The translations under genes and the position numbers were made by a program. Below are positions 10,506 to 22,839 of a stretch of 64,000 nt of DNA, piece by piece. Positions within the stretch are counted from its first letter, which is position 1. Every line of letters starts with the position of its first letter. The DNA is from Entonaema liquescens (lineage: Eukaryota > Ascomycota > Sordariomycetes > Xylariales > Xylariaceae): contig CADCSX010000002.1 in assembly GCA_902805475.1 (NCBI GenBank), positions 2,480,001 to 2,544,000 on the forward strand, written 5' to 3'. Under the pieces are notes generated by a model. The model searched no databases, was not told where the DNA came from, and saw nothing but the letters and a program-made list of their open reading frames with translations.

Positions 10506-13500
10506 CTTGGGTAAGCAGCACGGCAACGAGGCGAAGCCGGCAAGCGAGTGTTTAGAAGCGAAAGACTAAAGGAGAGTGCGGCAGCACCAAACCACTCGAT
10601 GAAGGAAGATTAGGAAGAGGTAAGGACCTAGAGATCCTGGTAGGAGTGGGAGCACCCACGAGTATTTGTAGCTGTCGGCGAGTCATCTGGGGTGTAGGGA
10701 GGGGTCCATGCCCGTCGAGTTGAGGATTAACGCATGCAAGATTAGACGTGCCATCGCGCCGCGCACTCGCGTTACATTATGGATGTGAGTGTTGATAACA
10801 TCTTCAAGCTGTCTGGCCCGCTTACTCGCTCGCCATTATCGACCCAGCTTCCGTGGTAGTATTCAAGACGCAGGGCGCAACAGGGGGGCAGGTGGATAGC
10901 CACAGAAATTCTTTGACCTGGGGAAGCTTGGCAGGGGGGCAGCGCAGTTTGCCGGTTCTGGGCTGGATTCCGGGTATGAATTAGGCAATGCTTCATCGGT
11001 TGGTGGGAATAATCCATGTTCCTCGTGGGAATCTGTATTTTCCCATAACATAAAGGCAGCACGGAGATATCAGAATTAGGTAAGTGAATTTGTTGGCAAA
11101 CTTGGCGAATTGATAATTCTAAACGAGCCATAGACATCAACCATATCGAATTTTCATTCTTATAGCTTTAATCCAATACCACGCCCTACTTCGTCCTAAG
11201 TGTTGCCGTCGAGCTAAGTGAGATAAACAATTAAGATAGGGCACAGTCCAGGGGTATCATTGTGTCATTCTTCGAATACAGTCGCGCGACGCTCCCTTGG
11301 GGTAGATTCCCGGGCGCTTGTCTGGTGGCATGGTGACGTAGTTGAACGAGATAAGACGAGTGAAGCAACAAATCGAAGAGGATTTCACAGGTTACACATA
11401 AGAATCGCTGATTATGCTGTGGCATATTAAATGTGCGCAATGCGGGGAGATATCAATCAGATAGTAGCATCAAGAAGACGTAAATGTTGTAGAGGTGACG
11501 CTTGAAGCAATTGGAGTTCTTGAGGAAAGTCTGGGCATCGGCAATGCGTCCCGGTTGACGATCACGAATTAGGTAGTTGGCGATATGGTACCCCGTCGAT
11601 GTCGTGCTTGTGCTAATATTCTAAACAGTTATTTAATTTCACCTACGAGGTAAATACGACACTGACAGTGTTACTACCTCTTAACCTAAGCATACAACCG
11701 TTTTTGTTAAACATAATATATTGCTAAACATAATATATTTGACTTGAACGACGAGGTCTGGATTTCCGGGCCCGCAACACCTCGCGACTTGCCACATGCG
11801 GCTCTTGTGAACTATCACAAAGAAATAGTTTAACGTGGGAGGCCCTATCCCAACGGCGCACGCGATCAAGTCTCCAGCGATAATATAAGGACCTCCCTAT
11901 TTGGGAAACGTTCCCAATGCAGCGGTAAAATCCGCTACACTATCGGCAATAAAGCCTAGATTTGAACCATACCCCTTTTGTCGACTTATACTACCTATTC
12001 TTAGTAAGGCGTGAAAATCCAAAGTTCTCGGCGCATCCTACGAATTTAACTTTACGATCCCATACGCAAGATTAGACGATCGCTAGATTCCTTTTCTTAT
12101 GCTAATTTGTGTTGCACATTAGGACATGCATATTCAGGTATAGTGCCTAGGTTAATGGTTATTCGAGATGTAGAGAAAGTATCGCATTTGAATACTGACA
12201 TCTTAATCAACCCTTTTAGACGAGGATCTATTTCAACAGCCTACCTTATATAAAAACCCATTCCTCCGCCTTCGACTAGCGACGCTAATTACCCCAAGTA
12301 CTTTAAACCCCGACGATGCCTTTATGGACGGAGGCTATCTAAAGTAGTGGAGCTACTTGTGCTGTCCCCATTCACCACGCGACGAGTGGCACGCCGTGAC
12401 AGATAATGATACTGAAATTACAACTCTAAAATGATCCTCCACTGTCCACGTTTCTAAATGACGTTGATAGTGATAAAGTGTCCAAGTAACTGCCAGGCAT
12501 GTATATTCACTGAATGGATTCTTGTGCCACATCGGAAAGATACCGATACTGTATTCGATACAACGCACATTATGTAGAGAGTTGTGGCACATCGCCTAGA
12601 GAATGCGCAAAGCCGACAACGAGAATGCCGTGGATACAAGTCTTCAAAGCCGGGTTGCCGCACCCGGTACAACTTAGGAAGAGGCCGATGTTATGCGACG
12701 TCCGAAGGCGCAAAAAGTCACGGCGACATTCATGATTTAGTTAACAAAACTTGCTAGGCTTGCATCTATGATTTATTACCAGATAGACGTTCATCAACCT
12801 AAATATTTATACGTTTTGGAATACAATGCCAGGTTTCCGCGATAGTTCATCCCTCTTAAGACTTTCACGTTTGACCATATATCATGGACCCCCAGGAGTG
12901 AAGCCTTGCTTATTACTTTGAGTATATCATAAATTGTAGATGGGACGTTGAAGAGTCAGTTATATGATATAATAGCCATAACTCGCTATTTACTTCCGAG
13001 CTAAGTGTCATCTTCAAAATGGTTTACAGGTAGGTAGGTAGTCATATGCTATATATGTATCATATATCATAGTTAGTATACTAGTATAAGAAATCGTAGG
13101 TACATCTCTTAGAAGTACGCATGTAAATTGGAACCGTACCTCATACAGAATGTGAGGACACGTACCCTATAGCCGAAACGTTCACTAGCACGCACGAAAT
13201 AACAAAATCTAGAATTTCGTAAAAATATTACGATTTTTATTTTTTTTCTATAACCAGACTATGTATTATGCGAAAATATAATAGACTCAGTCCTTGCCCG
13301 CCCCCGTATACTTATAGGGCGATAACCAAGAAACCGTGCCTCTCTAATATGCTAGGGATATCTCAAATGCCAAAAGGAAAACCAGCCAATTGTTTTAGGT
13401 GTCCGACCAACACTTATGCGCCCGCCCGGACACCGTTGAATCTATGTAAAAAGAGAATATTCTTCAAGGGAGAGAGTGTAGTATGCAAAGAGGAAAAAGA

Positions 13501-13567
13501 ACATCATACGTCATCTGTACAGCCTCCTTTTGTTCGCCTCTTCCGAAAATTGTAATTGTTAATGTTT
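10506..13567. other. Long intergenic stretch, no supported gene
   Basis: About 3 kb with only short, unrelated open frames. 10506-10770 is probably the subtilisin promoter and leader. From about 11100 the DNA is mostly AT-rich. I found no protein motif, tRNA or transposon end. Confidence 0.55.
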
Positions 13568-15006
13568 TTAATGATCTTCGACATCCTCGTCCCGTCCAGG
13601 GTACATAATGTCCTGAACAATTACCGCCCTCACATGACTATAGAGGACGAAGAGATATGTAGCCAACAAACAGATGGACATACCCGTCGTGACCCATTTC
13701 ACCGACTCATTCCCGAACTCGTTTGCAATGGAAATAGTTGCCAAGATGAAACCAGTGTTAGGGAAAACCATCGCCCACCAACCCAAGTGGAAATACTTAG
13801 GGGGAGAGCTTATCACAGCAACCAATGCAATACCGAACCACCAGAGTGACAACGCCCACAGGAAGATGGCTCCGATAATAGCAAAAGTCCTAATCAAGTG
13901 TACGTCGATGAACCCGTCCATCTCCCTATCAAAATTGTCGGGTAGACCATTCGACATACCGATAAACGCAAGCGCTGTGAAAGCCGGGGGTCCAACGTTC
14001 ATGAATAGACCCGGTCGGTGCTCGCGGTTAGGAAGACCTGTTACTTCTATTAGCTTTACTATGTCCTCTTTAGGATGTACCTTTTGTAAGATTCGAACTA
14101 CGTACCGGCTGACATCAGACGTCCAATCATATGGGCGTACATCATAATCGCGACAAAGAGTCCCAGACCTTGGCAACTCATACCGGCGATCACAATGGGT
14201 ATAGCTTGGATTTCGGGTTGAGTATCTGCGATGACCGAGGCGATGGTTCCCGACAGCATGATAGGGAAGATCGGGAGAATCCATGTTGGCATCATCGTCT
14301 GTAAGCCGAAGTTGTGAGCTGCAAACACGAAGCTGTATTGTCCAATAGCCACTATCAAAGTAATAACAACATAGCCCCAAAAGGCGAGCTGAATAGCCCA
14401 CACGAGTGGCGTATCGTTATCCGGGATGGCATATCGCTGCGTGCTGGTAATTATAGTGGCGATAGACAAGAAGTATGTCGGAAAGAAGAAGCCTTCACGA
14501 GGGTGTGATAGAGATTTGTAAAAGTCGCCATGGTGAAGGAAGAACCGCGACAGCATAGCAAAGGTTAACGTTGTGAACAGGATGAGATTGACGATATATA
14601 CGAATAGACCGATCTGTCTAAGCCCAGGAAATTGATGAGTCTGGGCAAAGATAAGAAGGGATAATCCACCAGTGCTCATGGGTAATGTGAACCACGCCCA
14701 TGTGAAGTGGTGCATTCGCTGACGAATACCCAGCTTCGGTCGCTTTGGATCGTAGATATCCACATGGTCCTGTCCGTGCTCGCGGTTGCCATGCTCTAAG
14801 TCGCCGGTGTGGTTCTCCTTACCCTCGAGTATCGAGTTGGCAGCGGAACTGGCCTGTGTCCCCGGTAATTGTTCATTGTGTCTCTTCTCGTCTACGGGGA
14901 ACGGTAATGTTGCCGGGTCCGTGGATAACGATAAGGATGGCGCTGATGATGCCGGATACGAGAGTGTCTCCCGAGATAGGAGAGCATCGGTTGGTGACCG
15001 CTCCAT
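13568..15006 (-). CDS. TDT-family transporter (C4-dicarboxylate/malate or sulfite exporter type)
   Basis: Exons 15006-14106 and 14037-13568 are joined across a 68-nt intron (GTACGT donor, AACAG acceptor), giving 456 residues. About 90 soluble residues, rich in Ser, Glu and His, precede a ten-helix membrane domain beginning MHHFTWAWFTLPMSTGG, the signature opening of the tellurite-resistance/dicarboxylate transporter family (yeast Ssu1, Schizosaccharomyces Mae1). Further family landmarks are FNVGPPAF-like FMNVGPPAFTALAF after the splice and WWAMVFPNTGFILAT near the end. Members move malate and other dicarboxylates or export sulfite across the plasma membrane. The F-P-N-T-G-F motif and long N-terminus lean towards the Mae1-like branch, but the substrate is an inference. 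The intron falls within a loop, at MSAG/LPNR. No lesion was seen. Confidence 0.85.
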
Positions 15007-15715
15007 TGTTTTTTTTTATTGTTTTATGATATGAGAAACAACCAAAGTCTTAACAAATAGTTCCGTGTCGTAGAGGCAACGGCTGGAGAAGTGAAAAGGA
15101 GAAAGGAGAACTGTACAGATAAACAGAAAAACAGATGAACCAGACCAGAGGGAAACCGGAAAGATGCAAGGAAAATATAGGAGAATAAAAGGAAATAAAG
15201 TAAGAAGAGAGTACCGGCCTCGTCAGAAGAAATGAAAAACCAAACTGTCAGCCAAATGGAGAAGCTCTTGGTATGAAGTGAAGTGACTGGGCAATTACGA
15301 GGCCTTTATGAGTAATGGGTACTACAGCCACCCTTGTTCGGTTGAGCCAAGAAACCAGAAGACATCTGGAAGTAGGAAACGACTAGGAAACAACTAATGA
15401 TAGAAGATGATGGGCTTTCCCGGGGGCCGAATCACACGGCAGGGTCGCGATAAGGTTGATCGTCGAATGAAGGTCGGCCGTCAACGACCGAGCTTCCATT
15501 GTGATCTTCAACGCTGCCCGACGAGACATGTCTACAGGATCCACAGACACTTTAACCGTACATACTATGGTACACCTCCGACGTACAGAGTTATACAGTT
15601 TTCTTGGTATTTGAGATTCAATCTAAACTAATCCACTTAGATAGACTTCCCTAGGTAGTTAGGTGACTGTTTCCCAAGGGTTCCGCATACACAGGCACAT
15701 ACATACGCATATACA

Positions 15716-15740
15716 CTCACACACACACACACACACACAC
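15716..15740. repeat. (CA)n microsatellite
   Basis: About twelve CA units, read directly, extended by imperfect CATA/CACG units on both sides. Confidence 0.9.
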
Positions 15741-16685
15741 GCACACTTACACCCTGCAGCTATCAGACGAAGGTGCGAGGAACTAGACATACATAGTAAT
15801 AGTACATCGGTGGACTTAAACAAAACATACTTTCCTCCACTTCGGACTTATGGGAAACGACGATGACTTCAAAAATAGAAGTTATGCCCTGTCTAGCTTT
15901 TAGCACCTGCAACGGGTAAGGAGTCGAAGGGTAAAGGAGAAACAAAATTTCGTCAAGATATCTCGTTTGGTTATTAGTAAAGACAAGGCGGCGACTTGGC
16001 GCAAGGGAGATCGCCATGGAGCCTCATGGCACCAAGCCACGACCCTATTGGACTGCAACAACGTCATCCTTGTACATTTCCTTGTACATTTGTTTCCTGC
16101 CGGGACAACGTCAAACGTGTAAATGATTGAGGCCGGTGGGCCTGTTACCAAGCAAATTAGATCTAGCGGGACATGGATGGCCCCTAGTCCTCTTAGGCAT
16201 GAGCCTCAACACGGAAGATAGATATCGATGCTTGGCGGCGCTGGCTTGGCCGTTTCTTGGCTGTTCGGCGCAGTGGGGGTACAAATACAAAAACGGTACA
16301 GAAAGGGGGGGGCTCTTTTGAAAAAGGGCAGAAAAGGACAAAAGCCACCCGAAAAGATCCGGAAAGCCAAGACGATATCGCATAGGGAAGGGGAGTAAAA
16401 AAAAATAAAAAATAAAAAAATAAAATGATAAAAAATCTGGTTCGTCGGTGAATTCGGCCAAATTTGCAATGCCAACACTGACAAGTGTCTGTTTCTGTTC
16501 TGTTCTGTTTTAATTCTTTCCATCTTTTCTACTTACTCACACTCACTCATTCGCCTTCTAGGTTGTGTTATGTGAAGTGGCAACAATATACATTTAAATC
16601 AGCCCCATCGTTTGTGGCAGAGTTAGATGATTAGGTATGCAACAGATAATGATATACATACACAGCCAAAGACTATCTATACACT

Positions 16686-16734
16686 AGTACAGGTAGTACA
16701 GGTAGCACAGGTAGCACAGGCAGCAACAGGCAAG
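16686..16734. repeat. 9-bp tandem array (GTACAGGTA/GCACAGGTA)
   Basis: Five consecutive degenerate copies of a 9-bp unit, changing gradually from GTACAGGTA to GCACAGGCA. Intergenic minisatellite. Confidence 0.8.
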
Positions 16735-16865
16735 GACGCGCAAACCAATAAGCGGGTGAATAAAGCCAAGACCATGTTTTTATTTCTTGTCCCTCGATAG
16801 TAGCGTTATCGGGTCCCACGCTATTGAAGAAACGCCTCGTCCGGCACTTGCCAGGCCCTTGTCCC

Positions 16866-16931
16866 CTGTCCCATGTTCCTTGTACCTTATTCCTTGTTCC
16901 TTGTACCATGTCCCATGTCCCATGTCCCATG
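16866..16931. repeat. Degenerate 7-bp tandem array (CCCATGT/TCCTTGT)
   Basis: Alternating CCCATGT, TCCTTGT and ACCATGT units for about 65 bp, ending in three exact CCCATGT copies. Intergenic minisatellite; open frames through it are artefacts. Confidence 0.8.
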
Positions 16932-17739
16932 CTCATCCATCCAAACAAGCTCTTACATGCCAGCCAGCAGAGTACATGGAAGGCAAGAACAAAGAAAAAA
17001 AAAAAAAAAAGGAAAAAAGAAAAACAAGAGCGCATTAGCCATGTGGATCAGGCATTTCACAGGCACATACTAGTAAAATGTACGCCCAGATGTCAAAGCC
17101 GCGCCGCTGTCGTCACCAGGGATAACCCCTGCTATTATTTTTTAAACCCTCGTGCTAGGGGAACCGTTCACATGCGAAACAGACAATATGGATCTCGGAG
17201 CTTCTTTTTGATACACGAAGCAGATATTTTTATCTTGTTACGATTCATGCTTTCGAACTGATCTACAATCTTTGTATATTGCACTGTATCGTATCTTCGG
17301 TAGGTAGAGTTTTGGGTATGGGACATCAGTACTGATACGGTATGGTATGGTTTATGGGCTTATGGAGTTTTTTTTTTTTTTTTTTTGTGTTTCCCCATGG
17401 CACACGATTATCACGATACTCGAAAAGGTCCCGCCGTTTCTTCTATTTTTCTTGTTGTTGTCTGTGCTAGTGTGCTACGGGGTAACGAATGTTAATATGG
17501 CATCTGCGCTACGTAGGAAGCCTAGCCGACGATGCCCCATCCATATACATATCCATATACATACATATCTTTCGCGATCCTGGCCTTCTCGAAATGGTAG
17601 GTGGCGTGCTCGTGGGAGCTGACGGCGCCCACTGTTGTTGGGCTTCACGCCAGCCAGCCAACGTGTCGATGAGCTTTACCGACTAGCCTAGTGCGAGCCG
17701 TACCGCCACTTGCCGCGCTCTCAACGTCCACGACGACAG

Positions 17740-18560
17740 TGGGGAGGCTGAGGACGATGCCGGGGATGATTGTGAAAGACTTCCTGTATCAGAAGCCGGT
17801 AATCCTCTTCCGTCAAAGTCTTGGTGTTGTGGACCACCTGCGGGTGAACAAAAATTTGTGCAGGCCCGTCTCCATTTGTTTGCACGTTGATACAATCGAC
17901 ACACCCGCCCTGTACATTCTCTCTGTCAAGTTCCAGGGCGGATAGTCTCCCGTCTAGAGAACCTTCTTGGCAGATTTCTCTTCGGTGATAAGTTCTGGCA
18001 GTGTACCTTGCATCGGGGTTTGACGGTTGCCGCTGCATCTTGAGCAGATCTGTCAATATCGAGGTCTTGGACAACTTCCCGTCTGTCGACTACCTGAACA
18101 ATTGCTCCGCGAACAAGACCGCTCTGCCCGGTAGTACGGCATCGTCGACGACCGCACTCGCAGACTTGAATATCACAAGCATGGTTGTCCCCACGCGCTG
18201 TTGAGCGTTGTCAACTGCCACAGCATCGATGGTAAGCTCGACATCGCCAGTCTTTCTCATTTCGGCGATACAGCCCTGGGCCCTGAAGTCTTGGCTGTCC
18301 TTGATGAAGTATGAATGCATGTATCTTGGCGCTTCCTCTCATCTTCGTTCGTTGATGCACATGATAATGGACCTGTACGTGATTTCGATATCGGCCATCC
18401 TGGCTGTCAATTCCCTTACTTGGTCATACTTTGCTTCCTACGAAGGCGTTTTGGGCTTGTCTAGAGTACCATTCGATAATGGAACAGTCTTTTTGCGCTT
18501 GTGTACCGAGTCGAAATTGTTGTTGAGTGCCGAGAGAATGAGCGCTCCGCAGAGGGGGAC
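17740..18560 (-). pseudogene. Decayed gene with a SnoaL/NTF2-like domain
   Basis: On the minus strand one frame reads as coding-like protein for over 200 codons but is broken by in-frame stops at 18438-18440 (TAG), 18339-18341 (TGA) and near 18090 (TAG), and the frame changes near 18555. Between the stops are RELTARMADIEITYRSIIM, then GDVELTIDAVAVDN, then AVLFAEQLFR and STDGKLSKTSILTDL. This order (an initial long helix, paired beta strands, then a strand with FAE and a final DGKI..D strand) is that of SnoaL-like small-molecule-binding domains of the NTF2 fold. A further stretch, ALELDRENVQGGCVDCINVQ to TLTEEDYRLLIQEVF, was not recognised. No stop coincides with plausible splice sites, so a pseudogene is the best reading. 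The SnoaL call is tentative; the decay is clear. Confidence 0.5.
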
Positions 18561-21189
18561 CACGGATAGGGTGGAAGTGAACGGGGCGCACCGATCGGCC
18601 GCAGTACCAGATCAAATTTGCCCTTGTTTTTCTTGGCCTTAATCCTATCCAACAACAAGTCCGTATCCGTATAGCACATCTCTCTAGAGGTTCCGTATAA
18701 GTTATACGACCGATAACAGTCGTAAATTGAAGTATATGGTGTTCGTAATCGTCGAGTTCGCGATACTTGGCAAAGCATTAGGCTTGAGGCTTGACAAGAG
18801 ATTGTCGCTGCTTAGCGCGATCCCTGCGCCAGGTCCGACGCCATACCAAGACTACGGAGAGGTTCCGATCTTAAAACTCGAAACGTATTGCTTACACTAT
18901 ACCGCTATAGGTAAGGATTGGTTGGGCGCGAATGAAGCAATCGTCGGGTAACTATAAATGGCTATACCACATAGATCCTCAGCTATAAGATAGAGATAAG
19001 TAAACCTTGCATGCCAAGCTGCGCTACTACCGTTGAGAAACATCTCTTGGACATCCGGTGCAAAAATAGATGGGCGGACATGACCGTTCACGCGGCGGAA
19101 CTCCCGGATTGTCTTACCCCCTTTTCGTTTATGCCCTGTGTAACACTTTTGAGGTTATGCGATTCCGCTCGGTAGGAAACCTCGCTTAATAATTGTGTAA
19201 TCCAGCAGGCTGATGATGAGTTGTTCCTTGGCCGGCAGGTGTATATTAAGCAGTTTCGCGTAGAAGCGGCTACAATATAATGAGAGCGAATAATGAGGCC
19301 TAATTGGTCTTTTTAGGGTGTGAATGGGTGGCAACTTAATGTCGAGGACTTGCAGCAAGTCTGGGGGTCACTTTGATGCATACCTCTATGCCCTGAGACA
19401 CAGTTTGCCATGTGGAAATGACTTTACAAGTACATTCTACTCTCACTGCCGTGCTTGCATGACCTTTGATTTTATCTTAGACATGGTCTACGGAAGATGC
19501 AGGTACTGACTTAACCACTGGATAGGGGAGATCTACATATTAATTTATTAAATCTAATGGTAAGTAAATCACAATTACTCTGTTCGATAATTAAAAAGGA
19601 CACTCGAATATATGCGGCTGGAATGAGTATAATCTATCGCTACCTCTTGAACAAGTTGATCCTATAATACCAACCTTCCCATTAATAGCGCCCCCCTTGG
19701 GAAATACAAAATTTATGTTCCCTTTATCCCTCAAATTTCTACCCAAGACTGCGTCCAAGACATATAGGCCCACACGTAGATCATAGAGATGGGCGCTTCC
19801 CCTTCGGTAAATGGTAGTGTCGCATCTGGATATCCCTCTTCGCTTCACGAATACTACTGTAACCCTTGAATTTTGTCTATCATTGAAAGCATCACTTTGA
19901 AACACGCTTATTAACCCGTGTGTTATGGACACCACTTACACCACCACCACTACCCGGATTCTGAATAGCACATGTCTGTCTGGCTATCGTGGTCATATCT
20001 CGCGATAGAGTAGCTTATTCACACCACGGCTCGGCGAGGGGACGCTTTCGGACGGCAGATTAGCCACAGATGGTTATGCGTATCTTGGCTGAGCAGGTGA
20101 TGGCCACCTCATGTGATCCCTTCCCGCTTCGTCGGCAACGAAGATGTCTACCTACCTACCTAACTTTTGTAAACTGTATCTGGCCAGTTAGTTAGTCAGT
20201 CAGACGTATCGCATGTTGGTGCGCTTATGGCGCGAGGAGTCGTACGTGGTGGAATAATCGTACGAACGTTACTACGCTGTACACATATAAAAAAAAACCG
20301 TCTTGTTCAATAGCATTGCTGACATAAAAACACTAGTTAGACCGCTACTCCGAAGCTGAATAGTGACACGGCGTGCCCATGTACAACCATCCGAGTCCGT
20401 CCTATCCGCGGGCCGAACGGCACGGGAATGTTACGTCGACATTGAGCAACCGGCACTGCAACCCTACCGAGAAACTCCCGTTGATATACGCACTCCCCAA
20501 GGGGCTGTGTTGTGTGTCTTTTTCTTCGTTTTTCTTTTTGAAGTCATTCCAATATAGAAGTTGGAAATTTTGTTGTCTTAGACTCTAACACTTGGCTCTC
20601 TTAAGATCATCGGCTAAAAAGAACTAATGCGACCCGACGGGATGTCGTGCATGTATAAGCGCGGGCGGCATTCCATTTACAATCAATAAAGGGCTGGGCA
20701 AGGCTTGGGCTGCCACTTTTCGCCGATTTGCCTCAGCTGGGGTGGCTTATAACCTGGGTCATATAACAACCTATGCTTGGCTTCGGATGGCAGTTCTTAA
20801 CGGTATACTGATTCGGTCGTATCATGACAAATATTTACACAGCGCATTCGGGTTGCACGAGGAGTCTAGAAGAACAAGCGAGATGCGAACATCGGAGTCA
20901 CCGAAAAAAATCAAAGTCTACTGTGCCGAGTCTCCGATAACAGATGATTCTATGACGATCCCTCTGACGATCTTTGAGAAAAGCCTTATGAGAGACGTTT
21001 GCTGTGATATGTAGTGTAAGTGGTCGACGGAAAAAATTAGCCGGGACGACTCTAATAACTGATACGAATAGAAAGTTGAGGAACGAGATGGAATATTACG
21101 GCATGTAGGTAAGTATGTATTATCAAATTATTAACACAGAAGGGGGAGAGGGGGTATCAATGCCAAAGTCTCCTTTCTCCTTTCGACTC
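18561..21189. other. Intergenic, no firm gene; possible relics
   Basis: Several modest open frames exist (18727-18951 plus strand, starting with a hydrophobic stretch; 18897-19091 and 19591-19935 minus strand), but none shows a family motif, good splice pairs or a full frame. They may be remains of the same decayed locus. 20148-20164 carries three tandem CTAC units of the TACCTA word. Confidence 0.45.
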
Positions 21190-22839
21190 CTAATCAGTTT
21201 CTGCCGGCCTCACGCTCTGTGGGTTATGGAACAGATCATTCGGGTCCCACTTCGACTTGATGGATCCTAAAGCGTCCAAGTTCGGGCCCCAATACGATGC
21301 CTGAGCATCTGTCAGTGACGGGTCGACGTATCCGGGGTATGTGGTCAAAGTCTGCGAGGAGCCGCTCTTGATCGTGGTCATGATGCCGCTCATGAAGTCT
21401 CTGGTGTTTTGGTTCAAGGTAGGAATACCGATTCCGTAACCCTGTGCGAACATGATCTTATCTCGGTGAGAATAGGCAGTCGCATTCATAGGGATATCGC
21501 TGATCGCACCGCCAGTAGCGTCGAAAATCAGGAACCAAATAAGTGTACCTCGTTTCGCGTCGTCGATGTAGTTCATGAGCTTAGAGATCGTGTCCGAAGA
21601 CAGCATCTCATCGGCACGGAAAGCTAAACTCTTCGCAGTGAATGCGACACGGAGTTCCGAAAGCCAGAGAGCAGCGTCTTGAGCCTGTTGAGCGATGACG
21701 GCTAACCAGTCGTCGATAACAACGGATACGTTTCCAGCGGGAATCTTGTCGGGGATGCCAGTAGCCTTCCACTCATCTTCGGTACCGTAAAATGTGGCGG
21801 TGATAATAACACCAAGCTCATGCATAACAAATTCAGTACCGAATCTTCGGTCCAAGTTAGGATCTGAGATAAGATCCTGCCATTGTTGGAAGATGGGTAT
21901 CAAGTCAGCGTGCTTAGCGAAGGTCAGTGAGTATGAGTATTGCACGACGTTGCCGGGTTCGGGATGCGTCTTGACAACGAATTCAGTAATGACGCCAAAG
22001 CCTGCGCCTGCTCCCTTTAAGGCCTATCATCGATGTGAGTGAATGACGCCGGAATTAGATGATGATATACTTACGAAGAAAAGGTCGCTATTCTCCTTCT
22101 CGCTAGCTCGTTTAATAGAGCCATCTGCGGTAACTACTTCAACTTCAACAACGTGATCGAGACATGATCCCCACATGCGTGACGAAGGACCAAGCCCACC
22201 CTTACGACAACATTATTAGCAAGAGGCCTCCCATACGCAGAGACAACTGGATTGGACTTACAATGGTGGCATGTCCACCAATACCAACTCCAGGACACGT
22301 GCCGTGAGCAATAGCTCGCTTCCCATTTTCGTGAAGCTTATCTGTCACATCGGAAAGCCTGGTACCTCCGCCGATAGAAGCTTGCCACGTATTGGTATCC
22401 ATGGAGAAATCCTGAAGATTTACGAGGTCGATGACGAGTTCACCATCCTGTCCTCCGACACCTATTGGTTGCTCATTAGCTCAATCTCCACGGCGCGGAA
22501 TCTTTTGGGATTTGCGCATACCATAATTCCTATATGTGTGTTAGTAACCCCAATACGACTAATATGCAATAATTCGCCGTGCACTTACGCATAAGAATGA
22601 CCACCGGATTTTGGCTGAACCTTGACGTTGTTCGCGACGGCGCATTTGATAAAATCCGAGACATCTTGAGCGTTGTCCGGCCTCGTTACCGCGATCGGCT
22701 CCACCGGGATATCGAGATTATATCGGTTGACCCAAGATGCTTGGTAAAGCGGATGGTCAGGGAACGCGACGCAGTCGTTGCGGCCATTACAGACGGCGTT
22801 AAGACAGTCGGAAAGCGGAGTACTTGGCGTTTGCCCCAT
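21190..22839 (-). CDS. FAD-linked oxidase, bicovalent GOOX/BBE type
   Basis: Five exons: 22839-22589, 22529-22522, 22461-22262, 22200-22075, 22023-21190; phases agree and give 472 residues. The second exon is only 8 bp and is needed to restore SGGHSYANYGVGGQDG. It is a PCMH-type FAD enzyme: RPDNAQDVSDFIK, then SGGHSYA with His81 and HGTCPGVGIGGHATIGG with Cys142, the two residues that bind FAD covalently in glucooligosaccharide oxidase and berberine-bridge enzymes. The C-terminal BBE domain ends YWGPNLDALGSIKSKWDP..LFHNPQSV. Such enzymes oxidise sugars, alcohols or alkaloid-like secondary metabolites with O2 giving H2O2. The start at 22839 (MGQTPSTPLSDCL) matches the usual start of relatives lacking a signal peptide, so this copy is probably intracellular. 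The substrate cannot be told. Confidence 0.9.

Larger units (their letters stand above)
15007..17680. other. Intergenic with several simple repeats
   Basis: The upstream region of the TDT transporter. It is low in complexity: purine-rich 15050-15250, an AC microsatellite, A/T-rich runs near 16400, two short tandem arrays, and A17/T18 homopolymers near 16995 and 17365. Open frames here are products of the repeats, not genes. Confidence 0.6.

Noticed and set aside
11940..11985. Minus-strand GGTTCAAATC box suggesting a tRNA
   Set aside because: Neighbouring stems do not pair; isolated B-box match.
16824..17261. 145-codon plus-strand frame with a Lys-rich part
   Set aside because: It runs through a 7-bp tandem array and an A17 tract; pure repeat translation.
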